Positions 41,815 through 54,108 of a stretch of DNA of 64,000 nucleotides are shown in pieces (positions within the stretch are counted from its first letter, which is position 1; each line of letters begins with the position of its first letter). The DNA is from Aedes albopictus. Its lineage: Eukaryota > Arthropoda > Insecta > Diptera > Culicidae. The notes under the pieces were generated by a model that had not been told where the DNA came from, made no database searches, and saw only the letters and a list, made by a program, of their open reading frames with translations. The stretch lies in the NCBI RefSeq assembly GCF_035046485.1, contig NC_085136.1:296275080-296339079 (forward strand), given 5' to 3'. The translations under genes and the position numbers were made by a program.

Positions 41815-43080
41815 CCTCCGGAATTCCTCCCGAACTTTTTACCGTAGCTTCTCGCAAAATTTCATCCGGATCCTTTTCAAAATCTCTCATGATTCCGGAA
41901 TTTTCTACAATTGATTATCGTAGTTCCACACAGTTCCTCAGGATTATTCCGAAATAAATAATTGCATTCCTAATAAATAACTGCAGAAGTTATCCTGGAA
42001 TGCATTCCGGGAGGAACTCTAGGAAAAATCCCTAGAAGAACTTCGGGCGAGCTCGAAAATCTCATAAGGAACTTCGGAAGAAATAACAGTAGAAACTCTA
42101 GGGCGAAAACCTCAGAGAGAAATCCCGCAATGATTTTCTCAAGAATTCCTGAGATGAGCTTCGGATGAAATCCCTAGAAATCATTTGGATGAAATTCTGG
42201 AAAGCAATCCCAAGAGCAACTATGGCTGACATTCCGAAAAAAACTTAAACGATGAGCAGAAGAAATCCCGAGAGAACCCCCGAGAGGAAATTCCAGAATG
42301 AGCTTCTATAGAAATCATCAATGAAAATCAATCACAAAAATTTCTCAGATCAATCATAAAGGGAAAAGTGGACAGAATCCTGAAAATCATTTAAGAGAAA
42401 CCCTAGAAAACGACTTCCAGTAGAAATCTTAGGAGGAACTTAAAAGGGATTCTTAAGAGATCTTCTAAAAAATACTTCAAGAGAATCTCCTGTAGCACGG
42501 TTTGTCCCGTGGCTTCTCTCGATAGAGATAGATTTCTCCCTGAGTTTGTTCCAGGATTCCTCACATAATTTGGGAGCAATATGCCCATATGCCGAGGCTC
42601 CTCGCAGGATTCCACCTGAGATCCTTTCAAATTTTCTATGAAATTTCGGAATTCCTTAAAATGGTTTTCTTATCGTGATGCCTCCCAGTAATCTTCAAGG
42701 GAAATTTCTGGAGATAACCTCTTATTCCTCGCAAATAACTTCTGAAGTAATCCCAGATATCATCGTAAGAGAAACCCCCGGAAAAAAATTACCTTTACTA
42801 AAAATCCCGAGACGATCTCCTCAAAAAATCCTGCAAAGAACTCCAAGCAAAATCACTGGAAGCTCGATGGAAAAAAATGCTGGGAGGGAAAAAATAAGGA
42901 TTGTCAAGAGAAGTTCTTGTAGGCGAACCACTCGTACGGAAAACATTCAGAAATCCTGGGAGAATCTCTGTGAATAATCCCAAGGAAAAAAATCCCGCAC
43001 ATAATACTGGATGGTATAGCGCGAAAGAATCATTGGAAGAAATCTTCGAAAACATGCAGAAGAAACCTTAGAAAATGACT
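41815..43080. repeat. Decayed satellite, block 3
   Basis: GAAATCCC/GGAATTCC-rich repetition similar in style to blocks 1 and 2, now with TCCxGAGAGAAATCCC spacing. No genuine frames. Confidence 0.5.
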
Positions 43081-43470
43081 ACATCTTCTTAAACTTATCT
43101 TTTTTTTCTCCGTCTTCTCATTCCTTTTCTACTAATTGGGATGTCTATCGCCTTAATATGGTCTTGCTGAACACTTGCGTGTATGCCGCTTCGGCTAAAT
43201 GGGCCAGAGGAGAAGACTTCCAACAGACATCTTGGAAGAAAATTCGATAAAAATCATGAGAAAACATATCAATGGAATCTCTTGTTGCAATCCCGAAAAA
43301 AGCTCTGGGAGGGAGACCACTACAATCTTTGAGAGAAATCCTGGTAGGTATACTGGAAGGAATCCCGGAGAACTTCTACTACAGGTCTTGGAAGCAGCTT
43401 TAGGAGAAATCCCAGTAGGAACTTCGCCAGAAATTTCAAAAGCCAGAAATCATGGAAAATCTTCTAGAAG
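43081..43470. repeat. Mixed: unrelated 120 bp, then satellite
   Basis: 43081-43200 is pyrimidine-rich and different from the satellite. 43205-43470 returns to the GAAATCC repetition. Confidence 0.35.
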
Positions 43471-44006
43471 TAGATGTTGGTTTTCTCGGCTATGCAGTCA
43501 CCAGACTCCTTGGAACGACAACGGTTTTAATTCGTCCTTACGTTTCGGCAATGTTTATTGCCATGTTCAGGGGAAAAATCATTTGGTTTGTTATGTGTTT
43601 GTAGTCTTTGCTAAGCGGAATGTCTGTATGGGATTTTTTGGTGTCTGCACATGTGATTGGGTTCTTTGAAAAAAAAAAATCAACAAAATAGGCACTGTTC
43701 TGGAATATTCAACTAGGCAGTTTTTTTAGACAAAAAAAACAAAAATAAAATTAAGAAAAAAAAAACTGCCTGATTGAATACAAAATGCCTAATGCCTAAT
43801 TGCCAACAAAATAAGTGAAAATAATTTTCAAAAAAGAAACCACAAAATCCCAAACATACATTCCGCTTCTTTGCTAATAGACAAAGAACGAACCAAATTA
43901 TTTTCCCCCTGAAGATGACAATAAACATTGCCGAAACGTAGGGACGAATTCAAACCGTTGTCGTTCCAAGGACTGGTGACTGCATAGCCGAGAAATCCAA
44001 CATCTA
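43471..44006. mobile_element. 536-bp palindromic element
   Basis: TAGATGTTGGTTTTCTCGGC then TATGCAGTCACCAG at the left is inverted at the right (CTGGTGACTGCATAGCCGAG, then AAATCCAACATCTA). The arms continue to pair through CTTGGAACGACAACGG and GCGGAATGT. The plus 156-residue frame at 43199-43669 and the two minus frames near 43713-44028 are arm artefacts. Confidence 0.7.
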
Positions 44007-45984
44007 GTGCATCCGAACAGTCGAACACTCAAACCTCCAGTCTTCTAGAAGACTTTCTGAAAATCGCACTTATCGAAATGTTCAGGATGCCGCTAGAAAT
44101 ATATCCAAGGATTTCTTAGGAAAATTATCCACAGACTCCTTCAAATACTCCAACAAGAATTTTCTTCATGAACTTTTTGATGAAGATTTCTTTGGTTTCT
44201 AAAAATCCGTAAAAAATACTTTAGACTTTCTTCTTGTGGCTTATTTGGAAACCCTTATTATATTTTGTCAAGGAACCCATCCAAAATTTCCACAGGGTTT
44301 CCTTCAGCAATTCGTTTTCATTATTTTCTAAATTCTTTCTGTTGCTTTTTCCAGAGATTCCTTCAGAATTTGAACAGGTATTTCTTAAAAAAAAGTCCAC
44401 CAGAGAATTGCTATTAAAAAAATGCTTAAGGTAATCCATAGAAAATTTCCGCAGGAATATGTCCCGGAATATATTCGGGGATTCATCCCTAAAATAATGC
44501 AGGAAGTGGTCCAGAGGTTCTAGCGTAATTACTTTCCCTGGCTCAAGTTAGAACTTCTCCAGAGATTTCTTCAGAATTTCCTCCAGATATTTCCTCCATC
44601 GATTTCTTCCGAAATTTCTCTGGAATTTCCCCTAAAACAACTCTTAGAATTTCTCCAAGGATTCTTAAAATATTTATTTGGAAATATTTCTATGGAATTT
44701 CTACAGAAATTCCTTTAGAATTTTCTTAATAGTTAGCGGTTTCGAAAGAAGCTTATCTAGGCGTGTCTCCAAATATTTCTACAAGAATTCCTTCAAAAAT
44801 ACGTACCTTATTGCATTGCTCCAGGATTGCTTTTGAAAGTCCTCCAAGAGTTTATAAAAAAAACTCCGGGATTATTTCTAATAATTCCTCAATAAACCTT
44901 TCTATGAATTCTAGCAAGGCCTTCCCTAAAAGTTTATTAAGATATTTCTCCAGAAATTACTTCAATAATTCACATATTCATCTAGAGATTCAATAAAGAG
45001 TACTTCCTGAGATATCTACCGGAAATTTCCTCTGATTTTTTTTAGGGTTGCTTGCAGGAATTCTTCCTTGTATTCCATCTGAAATTCTCCTACCTTCTAA
45101 TTTTACTTCAAGTGTACTTTCATTGAGAATTTCAGGAATTTCTCTTATTTTTTGAAAATCCAACAAAGATTCTTCCAAAGATTTGACGACCAATTTCTTC
45201 AAGATTCAGAGTTTTTTTTCGGAAAACTTTTTTTTGAAGTTACACAGAAAAATTAGAATTTCTAATAGCATTCTTTAAGAAACTTCCGAAAAAATACCTG
45301 GTGGATTGTCTGAAGGATTCCCAATAAAATCCTTGTGGTACCTTAGGAGTTTTCTAGAGGAAATTGTAAAAAAGCAATTTTTGAATTTATCTTCGAGGGA
45401 ATTCCCAGATGCCTGAGTGATTATTCATAGAACCTCCTTTAGTTATCTTCAAATAACATTGAAAAAATCATGGAAAATTTATGTAGAAACTCGGAAAAGA
45501 ATTCCAATTCAAAATTTATTGGAACTTTCTGGACACTTTCCTGTAGAACACTGTAAAAAAATCTGAAGTAATCTTCTGAAAATTTTGGCGAAAATTGCTG
45601 GTGGATTTCTCGAAGAAGCCCCTCAATAAATTTTTGAGGAAATTTTGAGCGTTTTCTGAAGGAATCCTGGTGATACCTCTTTTCCTAGATCAGTTCGGAA
45701 GAGATTATTAGTCTGATGATATCTATTTTCCAAAATAGTTCAACACAAAATCCCTTAAGTACTGTCTGGGAAAATTTTCGAAGTTGATTCTGCAGAAATG
45801 CATTTAAACTCTTTTTAATGACTCGTCGAAACAATGTCTAGAAGAGCTTGAACATCTTTTGAGAAAGTGAAACATTACCAAAAAAAATCTGAGAAAGAAT
45901 CTCTGAAGAAAAGACTGAATAAATCCCTGGCAATCCCCAGGTTTGAATCAATTTTAAGCAATACCTGGAGGAACTGCTGGAGCA
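44007..45984. repeat. Decayed satellite, block 4
   Basis: TTTCTCCAGAGATTTCTTCAGAATTTCC-like repetition at about 24-27 bp, e.g. 44555-44720, with orientation changing near 45230. No genes. Confidence 0.55.
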
Positions 45985-46162
45985 AGGCTGCCATATATAC
46001 AGATTTTTGAGCATGCGTACAGATTTCGTTTTATATGAAATAAAAATTTATGAGCAAGCGGGGCTGGTTTATTTTTGTATGGGATACTAATTTTTCACCA
46101 AAATTTTATACGGGATACACATTTTTGAAAAGTGTGATCGATTTTTCAAAAAATTATCTGGC
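45985..46162. mobile_element. hAT-like MITE, decayed
   Basis: The left end CAAGGCTGCCA and the right end TGGCATCCCTG are inverted with two changes. Inside, ATTTTTGA and TATACGGGATACACATTTTT/TATGGGATACTAATTTTTC pair or repeat. The flanks TGCTGGAG and TTCTGAAG agree at 6 of 8 bases, which may be an old 8-bp duplication. Confidence 0.4.
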
Positions 46163-46690
46163 ATCCCTGTTCTGAAGAAACCCCCAGAGAATTGTTTAGA
46201 AGAATTTTATATTTTGAAATTCTTAAAAAAACGCCTCAGACAATCCATGAATATTAGGAGCAATTCCCGAAGAAACCTCTGCAGAAAACAATTGTTTTTG
46301 AATGGATTCATGGAAAAAAATTCTGAACTGCTTCAACAAAACCCTATAGAATTTTCCAATCCTTGTGAAAACAAAAATTGCTCTGGAGCTGCATCATTTA
46401 GTTTAATGAAAGATTTCTCGTTGAAGGAAATCCCGGAGACGAACTCCTGGAGAATATTCTGATAATGTTCGTGGAAAAACTCCTTCAAACATATTTGAAG
46501 AAATACATGAACGAAAACATTTACAAACTTCGGTAGCAATCATGGAGGAAATTTCTTAAAGAATCCCTTAAGAAATCCCAGGAGGAAATTCTGAAGCAGC
46601 GTGTGGATTAATTTCAAGATTATTATTAGGTTTATTTTTTAACTTCTGATTTTGAAAGAGGGAAAAGCCCCTTTGAGTGATTTCCTTACA
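46163..46690. repeat. Decayed satellite, block 5
   Basis: GAAGAAACxTCTG/GGAGGAAATTCTGAAG repetition. The 82-residue plus frame at 46214 is not supported. Confidence 0.45.
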
Positions 46691-46734
46691 TTACGAAATC
46701 GTTCTCAAAAATGTTGTGGTTTGTTTATCTGTAT

Positions 46735-47975
46735 TAACGAGATTTTTAGCCTTAGGCTAGTTCATCTCGGGATTCTCAAAAAGGCATAAAACCTCTTTCT
46801 TTTCAAAAAAACAGTAATTACAAAATAAAGAAAACTTAATATTAAAGGCTCATCCGGAATTGTTCCATGCCAGAGCCGACGACATCCAATGGGCCACCAC
46901 ACGTATGGAAATCAGGGGTCAAATACTTGATCGGAATCGTATCCTAGGGAGTTTTTTCTTAAAATAAAAAGGAAAACAAAACAGCGAGCATCAAATTCGA
47001 CAAGAAATTTCATTTAAATATTGATATACTATTTTTAAGATGGGCAGAAATTTAATGGTCAAAATATCTCGAACAGACACAGGAATATCATTGCTCAAGC
47101 AAACCATTCTATCCATAAGTTTTTGTCTAGGTAATTTATAACGAGGACATTCAAAAACAATATGATCTATATCTTCATATGATTTATCACATGCACAAAG
47201 ATTAGAATCTATTATACTTGTATCATACGATACAAATAATCATTGCAAATATAAATCTTGAAATAGAACAAACAAAATTACGTCCAACATCCAAGTTTTT
47301 AAACCAAGGATGATTCTTAATTCTTGGACAAATGGAATAACAATATCGTCCTTGTTCACTTTCATTCCAAGAAATTTGCCAATTGTTCAATGAATATTTC
47401 TTCAGTTTGGAGAAACATAGGAAAAAATATCACGATTATAAATTATTCCACGAAAAACACCTAATTTTGCCAAATAATCGGCTTGTTCATTGCCAAAATA
47501 CTACAATGAGCTGAAACCCAAACAAATTTTATAAAATAACCTCGAGAATTTAAATCATGTAGTAACCCTCTGATTGACAAAATTATATGGTTAGTTTTGA
47601 AATGAAAGTTTATTGAATTTAGAGCCAAAAGACAACTCAAGCTGTCAGAACACACCATGTATATGCTAGGTGTACATTTTTTAATCAAATTACATGTAAA
47701 ATATAGAGCAATTAATTCAGCTGTGAAATTGGAACATGGGGATTCCAATTTATAAAAATGGACCAAATGCAAATTAAACACTCCAAACCCTGCAACACCG
47801 TCAATCATGGAACCATCTGTGTAATAAATTTTATCATTTTCAATCCCAATTAATTTTCGTTTGAATAACAAATTGGCAAATCGAGAATAATCCTGATGAG
47901 GAATGTGTTTCAACTCTTCAAGTAATGATAAGTCAATACAAGGACGATATGAATGGACACTCATACTATATTGTA
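46735..47975 (-). pseudogene. 3' part of an RNase H-bearing LINE (I/Loa group)
   Basis: A minus-strand frame from about 47975 encodes an RNase H domain: IYYTDGSMIDGVAGFGVF (first Asp), NFTAELIALYF (Glu), MVCSDSLSCLLAL (Asp) and FVWVSAHCSI. After a frameshift near 47500, a C-terminal Cys/His block follows near 47200-47130 (CACDKSYEDIDHIVFECP). This layout, RNase H after RT, is found in I, Loa and some Jockey-group LINEs. The RT itself is absent: a 5'-truncated copy. The first 35 residues of the long frame are satellite sequence. The 3' tail ends CCCGAGATGAACTAGCC plus TAAGGCTAAAAA. Confidence 0.75.
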
Positions 47976-48365
47976 TCTTTCGAAAAATTTCTTGAAATAC
48001 TCCTGAAGAAGACCCAAGAAGAAATCCTGGAGGAAATCCGGTAGGAATCTGTTGGAAATTTTTCAAACAAATACATAGACAGAAAAAGGATTCTTAAAGC
48101 AAACCTGGAGGAAACTTTGGAGGATTTTTTGCTGAAATCATTCTAAGGAATCCGGCAAGAATTTTCTTTAAAAAAAACTGGAAAAGAATTGGTAAAACTC
48201 GGAAGAATCTCTGGTAGTGTTCTTGGAGGTTATCCTGGAGAAATTTCTAAAAAATGCATGCAAGAAAACACATTCCTAAATTCATTCTCCGAAAAATCTG
48301 AGAATGCGCCTTTCGCGGTTATTACAGAAAAAAATGTTTGAAAAAATAATTCTTGAAGGGGTTTC
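47976..48365. repeat. Decayed satellite, block 6
   Basis: GAAGAAATCCTGGAGGAAATCC-type repetition. The LINE above inserted into this satellite. Confidence 0.5.
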
Positions 48366-48503
48366 CTTAGTATAATTCTTAGTTACGCGTAATATTGAAG
48401 TCATTTCCATGGTTCGTACCTGTATAGGGGACACCTTAATTTTGTGTAATCAGCTTTGATTTCATCATGACAGTACGGCGTATACACGGCCTCTTTTAAT
48501 TAA

Positions 48504-51163
48504 CCCTCTAATGCCCAAATTTTTGATTTTGATCTAAATATCATTTTTCGTTATCTAAAATCGATTTAAACATGTTTTGGAGGATGATTTTTTTCAATTC
48601 TCGATTTCGTAAATTTCAGTTTTTGATTTTTCTAATTTTTTTTTAACATCCACACACTTATATTTTTCCTGGAAGCCAATTTGGGAAACGGATTTTTTGA
48701 GACGAAAACATTTTGAGATTTTATGATTATTGTTGAAATATGATTATACAAATTTTTTTTCACAGAAAATATTATTTTCCGTGTTATTTTAAGGAAAATA
48801 ATTTTAGGATTGTACGACATTTCCCCGAAAACCAGTTCCCCGAATAGACCGTTTCCCCGAAATGTTTATTAAACTTCCATCTGGCCGGCTTTAGAAGGAC
48901 TGTTCAATGACTTCACAGGACTTTAATGACCTTGGAGTTTCAATTCTTGCTTTGACACAATTGGCGAATTGATGGAGATATCAAGTGCATGGAACACTTA
49001 TTAGCTTGTATGAGACGCATCTGACAAAAATTACATACCTTATTGGTATTATGATCACTCTGGATTTTCCCTTGAGATATTTTTCAAGACATAATTATAA
49101 TTATGATATTTGAATGACGTTTGCTCTTCTTCTAAACAAAGGTCGTTCTTTTCATTTGTTGTGATTGAAAATTATAGGGCTTTCAACTCAGTACACGCTC
49201 ATCTGAGATTATCCCTTCTTTGATTCATAAGCAGTTCTTACGAGTATTGTTGAATATTCAAACGCAAAAAACGCCCTCAAAACATATCATACCTTTAAAA
49301 TGAATCGTCGGGGTTCAAGTAATCTGCTAAAGATCGTCATCGGAATAAAAGTTGTAGGCTATAGCTGTAACCCATTCGATACGGGAAATTTAAAAATGGT
49401 TGCTTTCAATGAAAGTATTTGGGCACTATTTGAATATGTACTTTCTTGTTAATCGATGGTAATAGCCAAACTTTACTGAAATAATATTTGATTTTTTTTT
49501 GCAGAAAATATTAGTAGTTTGACTGTCGACAGTTTTTGACAGAATCTTTTGAAAGAACCGTATATATTGAAAGAAGGGAGAATCTCTGATGGAGATTTCT
49601 AATAAAAAGTCCATAGCCACTAGAACAACTTGATACCAAAGAACAAAACATCAATGATAAATATACCAGTTGTAAAATTGCTGATGATAAATTCCACAGG
49701 TCAACTTGAAAGAACAGCCTTTGTTTGAAAGAAGGAAAATTTATTATGTAAAGGTTATCAATCAGGTTAAGACAGTACGTCAATTTCCATTCGGTCTACT
49801 GTTCACCATTTAACTTAAACCTCCTAAGATGTTACGCTAGACAATGGCGTAGTGCACGTTCGGCAATTCTGTCTGGGTTATATTGAGCCCAACATTCTAC
49901 TAGAGTTCATTGACAATGCACCACTATTATCTACCTCACCGTTTATAATCATCCGTACACATAGTTGACTCTCTCATAACCCTGAAGTGTGGCAATGCAT
50001 TAAGACATCGATGAACAGAATACATGTATGGTGAGATGATACATAACATGGCGCAAAAAGCGTGAAATGATCATACCATGCCTAATGTGATGCTGTTTGA
50101 GCAAAACTTTGGAAAATTGTGTTGTTGAAGAGGCAAGAAATGAATACTACAACAGCCAAACAGCATCAAATTAGGCAAGGAATTATAATACCCATACATT
50201 TTGCGCCATCTCATTGCAGGAGCGAAGAATTTACCATTTCACCAAAGGTCTCTGAGCCTTCGATCTCACCATACGAAAAATCATCTCATTATTACAAAAT
50301 TTTGTAGTTCCCCTATCGTTTCTTAAACATAATGAATTAGAAGTCTAAGGAAACAGAAATGTCGCAACCCCGGAATCCTACTTCAACATATCAATACCAT
50401 CTTGTACCGACTTTTCGAACCCACTAAGCAGAATACCCTTTTCGAATGAGTGTAATCAGTTTCGTACCTTTTAATTCCGCCCTATTTTGCTTATACTTTG
50501 ACAGATACGCGTATATCGACTACCACTTGTAATCTTCCTCAGTGTCAGTTATCCACTTCGAAAATATCAATACTATTTGAAATCAGAAATAAATTAGAGA
50601 ATCTGTGAACGAAAGCTAATTTTGAGTTAACTCTTTTCGTGCATTGGGCTCATAATTACCAGGCAGGTTACGCTGAACGTGTACTGCGTCAGCTATTTTC
50701 CAAAGAAGGTTAAATGGCAGATGACATACACTTTTCGGGGAAATGGTACATTCGGGGAAACATTTTTCGGGGAAATGGTGCATTCGGGGAAAAAACTTTC
50801 GGGGAAACTTCATTCGGGGAACTGGTTTTCGGGGAAATGTCGTACAATCAATTTTAGAGTGTATTCGATTCCCTTAAACTATTAAACAAGGATAGAATGA
50901 TTTGAGAAAAATTTAAAATATGTTAATTGTAGCGATTCAATACAAAATAAACAATGACTTCTAAAAGGTAACTTAAACATCCATTTTTCAAGGATTTTTA
51001 AAAAATGTAAATACGCTTTAAAATACACCAAAAACCATTTTGAGATATACAGAACAGTCCTAAATATCAGCCAAAAATATAAAAAAAAGATTCTCCACGA
51101 AACAAAAATTACATAAATGCTCAAACTATACCCCGTCTAAAGGCGGGACTGGGTATCAGAGGG
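48504..51163. mobile_element. TTAA-flanked (piggyBac-like) element, interrupted
   Basis: TTAA at 48500-48503 and 51164-51167. The left end CCCTCTAATGCCC and the right end GGGTATCAGAGGG are imperfect inverts. TTAA duplication with a CCC start fits piggyBac-type elements. Without the 2.05-kb insertion at 48808-50849 it is about 0.6 kb and AT-rich, so non-autonomous. The fragment at 39027 is a relative. Confidence 0.7.
48808..50849. mobile_element. 2-kb element with arrayed TTCCCCGAA ends, 8-bp duplication
   Basis: The left end GATTGTACGACATTTCCCCG is inverted at the right as CGGGGAAATGTCGTACAATC, followed inward on both sides by direct copies of TTCCCCGAA (three at the left; six of TTCGGGGAA at the right, 50736-50840). 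The 8-bp duplication AATTTTAG lies at 48800-48807 and 50850-50857. No transposase frame was recognised in 2042 bp. The superfamily is unclear: 8 bp suits hAT or P, but the end sequence suits neither. Confidence 0.8.
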
Positions 51164-51167
51164 TTAA

Positions 51168-51848
51168 AATGAAGTTTTGCCTAAAGGAGCTTCTATCTAG
51201 ACAATAATCCTTGTCTAACTTTTTCTAAAAGGGCGCATGAGAAAAACCGCATTTTCTTCTTCAACTGAAATGCTGTTTTCGACGATGTTTAAGAATGTTG
51301 GGGTCAATACGACCTAGTCAGATACGCTGAACGTGCACTGCGCCATCGTGGTGCGAAAATCCTTACATCGTAAGAGGTTAAAGGATATATAAAAGACAGT
51401 GATAATGATATTCAATGCGGCTCTAAATTTTCAATTTTTTTTGTTTTTTTTTTTAATTTTTTTTTCTACAAAACTGACTGCCAGCCTCAAAATTTGCCTA
51501 GTAGCTCAGGAAGCTTCCAACTATTTTTTCTCGAATTTTTGGCTTCCATCAATTCTTAAAACAAGCAGAAAGAAACATTTTTGTTCAATGTTTCAAGTAT
51601 CAAAAAAAAAACATTTTACATATAAAAAATAAATTGGACTTTGTCAAGTGTTAGTCGAGACTGTATAAAAATTCACATATCTGAGAAACAATTGATTCTT
51701 TTTTGATAAAAACAATATAAATATTCGAGGTCCCATATATTTTCCCTATTTTTTATTTTTTTTTTATAATTTGATGTCATTTGAGAACCATGGAATGTAG
51801 GAAAACAATATGCATAGATTTTTTTTTGAAACATGCATGCAGAATCTA
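51168..51848. other. No recognised gene
   Basis: AT-rich intron sequence. CTTACATCGTAAGAGGTTAA at 51362-51381 looks like a possible right end of another TTAA-type element without a matching left end. Confidence 0.3.
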
Positions 51849-52105
51849 CACTACCCGTCAAAAGTACGGACTCACAAAAAGTATTGCAACAATATTGCAT
51901 CACCCTGACTCACCTCGATATCTCTAAAACCAAAACACCTACAAAAATGGAGCCTTTAGAAAAGTTGTTGCTTTTTGGCTTCTGAATAACTTTGCTGAAG
52001 ACAGCATCTTTGTAAGTCCTTAGGTTTTGGAGGTATCGAGGTAAGTCAGGGTGATGCAATATTGTTTCAATACTTTTTGTGAGTCCGTACTTTTGACGGG
52101 TAGTG
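51849..52105. mobile_element. Tc1-type palindromic MITE
   Basis: 257 bp. The left arm CACTACCCGTCAAAAGTACG is exactly inverted at the right end, with pairing that extends over about 75 bp (GACTCACAAAAAGTATTG, CAATATTGCATCACCCTGAC). TA at 51847-51848 and 52106-52107. CACTACCxGTCAAAAGT resembles Tc1/mariner ends. Confidence 0.85.
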
Positions 52106-53172
52106 TATTTTTATAGAAAATTAAAAAAAATATCTTTTGCTTATTTTGAAAAACGATGAAAAATAAAAAAAAATGACTAACCTCAAATTCTGAGGTTAGT
52201 AGTCAGCTTTCTACAGAAAATTAATCAAATCAATTGAAAGATAAAGATTCACGTTGAATATTACTTTCAGTTTTCTAAAAATCTTTCGAATATTCTCAAA
52301 CATATTCGAAGACATCAGTTCAACAAATTTCTTTCAAATTGAAAAATTTCGGATCAAAAACGGATTTTTTTCGTGTTTGATTGCGAGTTTACCAACCTGA
52401 GATGGCCAAGTTATTGTGTTACCTACAGGGGATGGACAAAATGATCGGGTCAGGCAAAATTTTCACTTTTCAAAAAATGAGCAACTAGCTGTAACTTTTC
52501 GAAAAGTGCATCAAAAATTCTCAATTTTTTACTGTAAGTTGGTCAACTAGTTGTCTATCAATGGTGCAAATTTAGGATAGATTGGGCCATTCTACATGAA
52601 GTAAGAAATATTTAAAAAGGCATAAATATCCGATAGCCTGCTTTGAACTGTTATATCTCCGGGTTCAATGAACCAAATGCAATGAAATTTTGAGCGTTCA
52701 TGACTTGTATAATGAGCTTTTTAAAACTTTCATCTTAGATTGAAATTGATAACACGGAAAAGTATAGTGATTTTATTTATTTTCCTAATCGAACGTTAAA
52801 TTAGTCAAAACTTCATTATCGCTTGAAAGTTCACGATATAATTACATTAGTATACAAAATAAAACGAAAGGCGTAAACATCTGTCAACGACCAATTTTTT
52901 TTTATGTATAACTTAGCGCTGATTTCGAAACCGTACTTCAAAAATTTTAAAGTAGAACAGTTTTTGAGCTTTAGCTAATTTGGAGTTTTACAGCTTTTAA
53001 AAATATGGAATATAATAAAAATCAAACATCTTGCGTTTTGTTCAACCAATTTTAAATCTTTTTCCATAAATTAAAAGATGAATATAATGCCATTCGATCA
53101 TCTGAAAGCAGATTTTGTGTCAGATTAATGAAATTCAAGATATTTTTCGAGTTTTGGGGACGATCTCCTTAA

Positions 53173-53521
53173 GGCGGAACTGGACGCATTTTCTCATTTT
53201 TTTTGGTTTTTTGATTTTTTATTAAATAACGAAGCAAAATTTTCAAAATCGGTTTTCATACACAACTAGAGGAAGGATAGAGCTATCTCCTAGATTTATT
53301 CCAGGTGTAAAACTGTAACAATTTTTCAAAAACCATTTTTTTTAAATTTTATTCAAAAATGGTGTCCTTGAAAATGAAAAACATTTTCCATCTGAAAAAA
53401 AAATTCAGGAGATACCTTGTTCCTTCCTCTAACTGTGAACGAAAACAAATTTTGAAAATATTGCTTCGTTATTTGTTAAAAAATCAAAACCAAAAAGTGA
53501 GGAAATGTTTCCAGTTTCGCC
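53173..53521. mobile_element. TTAA-flanked hairpin MITE, copy 1
   Basis: GGCGGAACTGGACGCATTTT at the left is inverted at the right as AAATGTTTCCAGTTTCGCC. Left flank TTAA; right flank mutated to ATAA. The internal arms pair through AAAACCAT/ATGG and GGAGATA. Confidence 0.7.
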
Positions 53522-53736
53522 ATAATTTTTAGCAAAATTCCCAAAAATACATATACGAACGTTTTAAAATATGGAATATAATAAAAACCAAATATCTTGC
53601 GTTTTGTTCAACCAATTTTAAATCTTTTCCATAAATTAAAAGTTGAATATAATACCATTCGATCATCTGAACGCAGGTTTTGTGTCAGATTAATGAAATT
53701 CAAGATATTGGCGAGTTTTGGGAACGATCTCCTTAA

Positions 53737-54089
53737 GGCGAAACTGGACGCATTTTCTCATTTTTTTGTTTTTTTTTATTTTTTATTAAATAACTAAGCA
53801 AAATTTTCAAAATCGGTTTTCATACACAGCTAGAGGAAGAATAAAGCTATCTCCTAGGTTTTTTCCAGGTGTAAAACATTTACCAATTTCTCAAAAACCA
53901 TATTTTTTTTTGAAATTTCACTAAAAATGGTATCCTTAAAAATGAAAAATATTTTCCATCTGAAAAAAAAATCAGGAGATACATAGATCCTTCCTCTAAC
54001 TGTGTACGAAAACCAGTTTTGAAAATATTGCTTCGTTATTTGATAAAAAAGCAAAAACCATAAATTGAGGAAATGCTTCCAGTTTCGCC
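53737..54089. mobile_element. TTAA-flanked hairpin MITE, copy 2
   Basis: GGCGAAACTGGACGCATTTT versus AAATGCTTCCAGTTTCGCC. Perfect TTAA at 53733-53736 and 54090-54093. It arose from copy 1 (or the reverse) by tandem duplication. Confidence 0.75.
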
Positions 54090-54108
54090 TTAATTTTTAG
54101 CAAAATTT

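Larger units (their letters stand above)
52997..54108 (+). repeat. Tandem duplication, about 560 bp, each with a TTAA hairpin
   Basis: 52997-53535 and 53560-54108 are direct repeats (both start with TTTTAAAAATATGGAATATA-like text, share CTTGCGTTTTGTTCAACC, and end in a hairpin). The duplication therefore happened after the hairpin element inserted. Confidence 0.75.

Noticed and set aside
43199..43669. 156-residue plus frame
   Set aside because: It runs from satellite repeat into the arm of a palindromic element; its two halves have unrelated origin.
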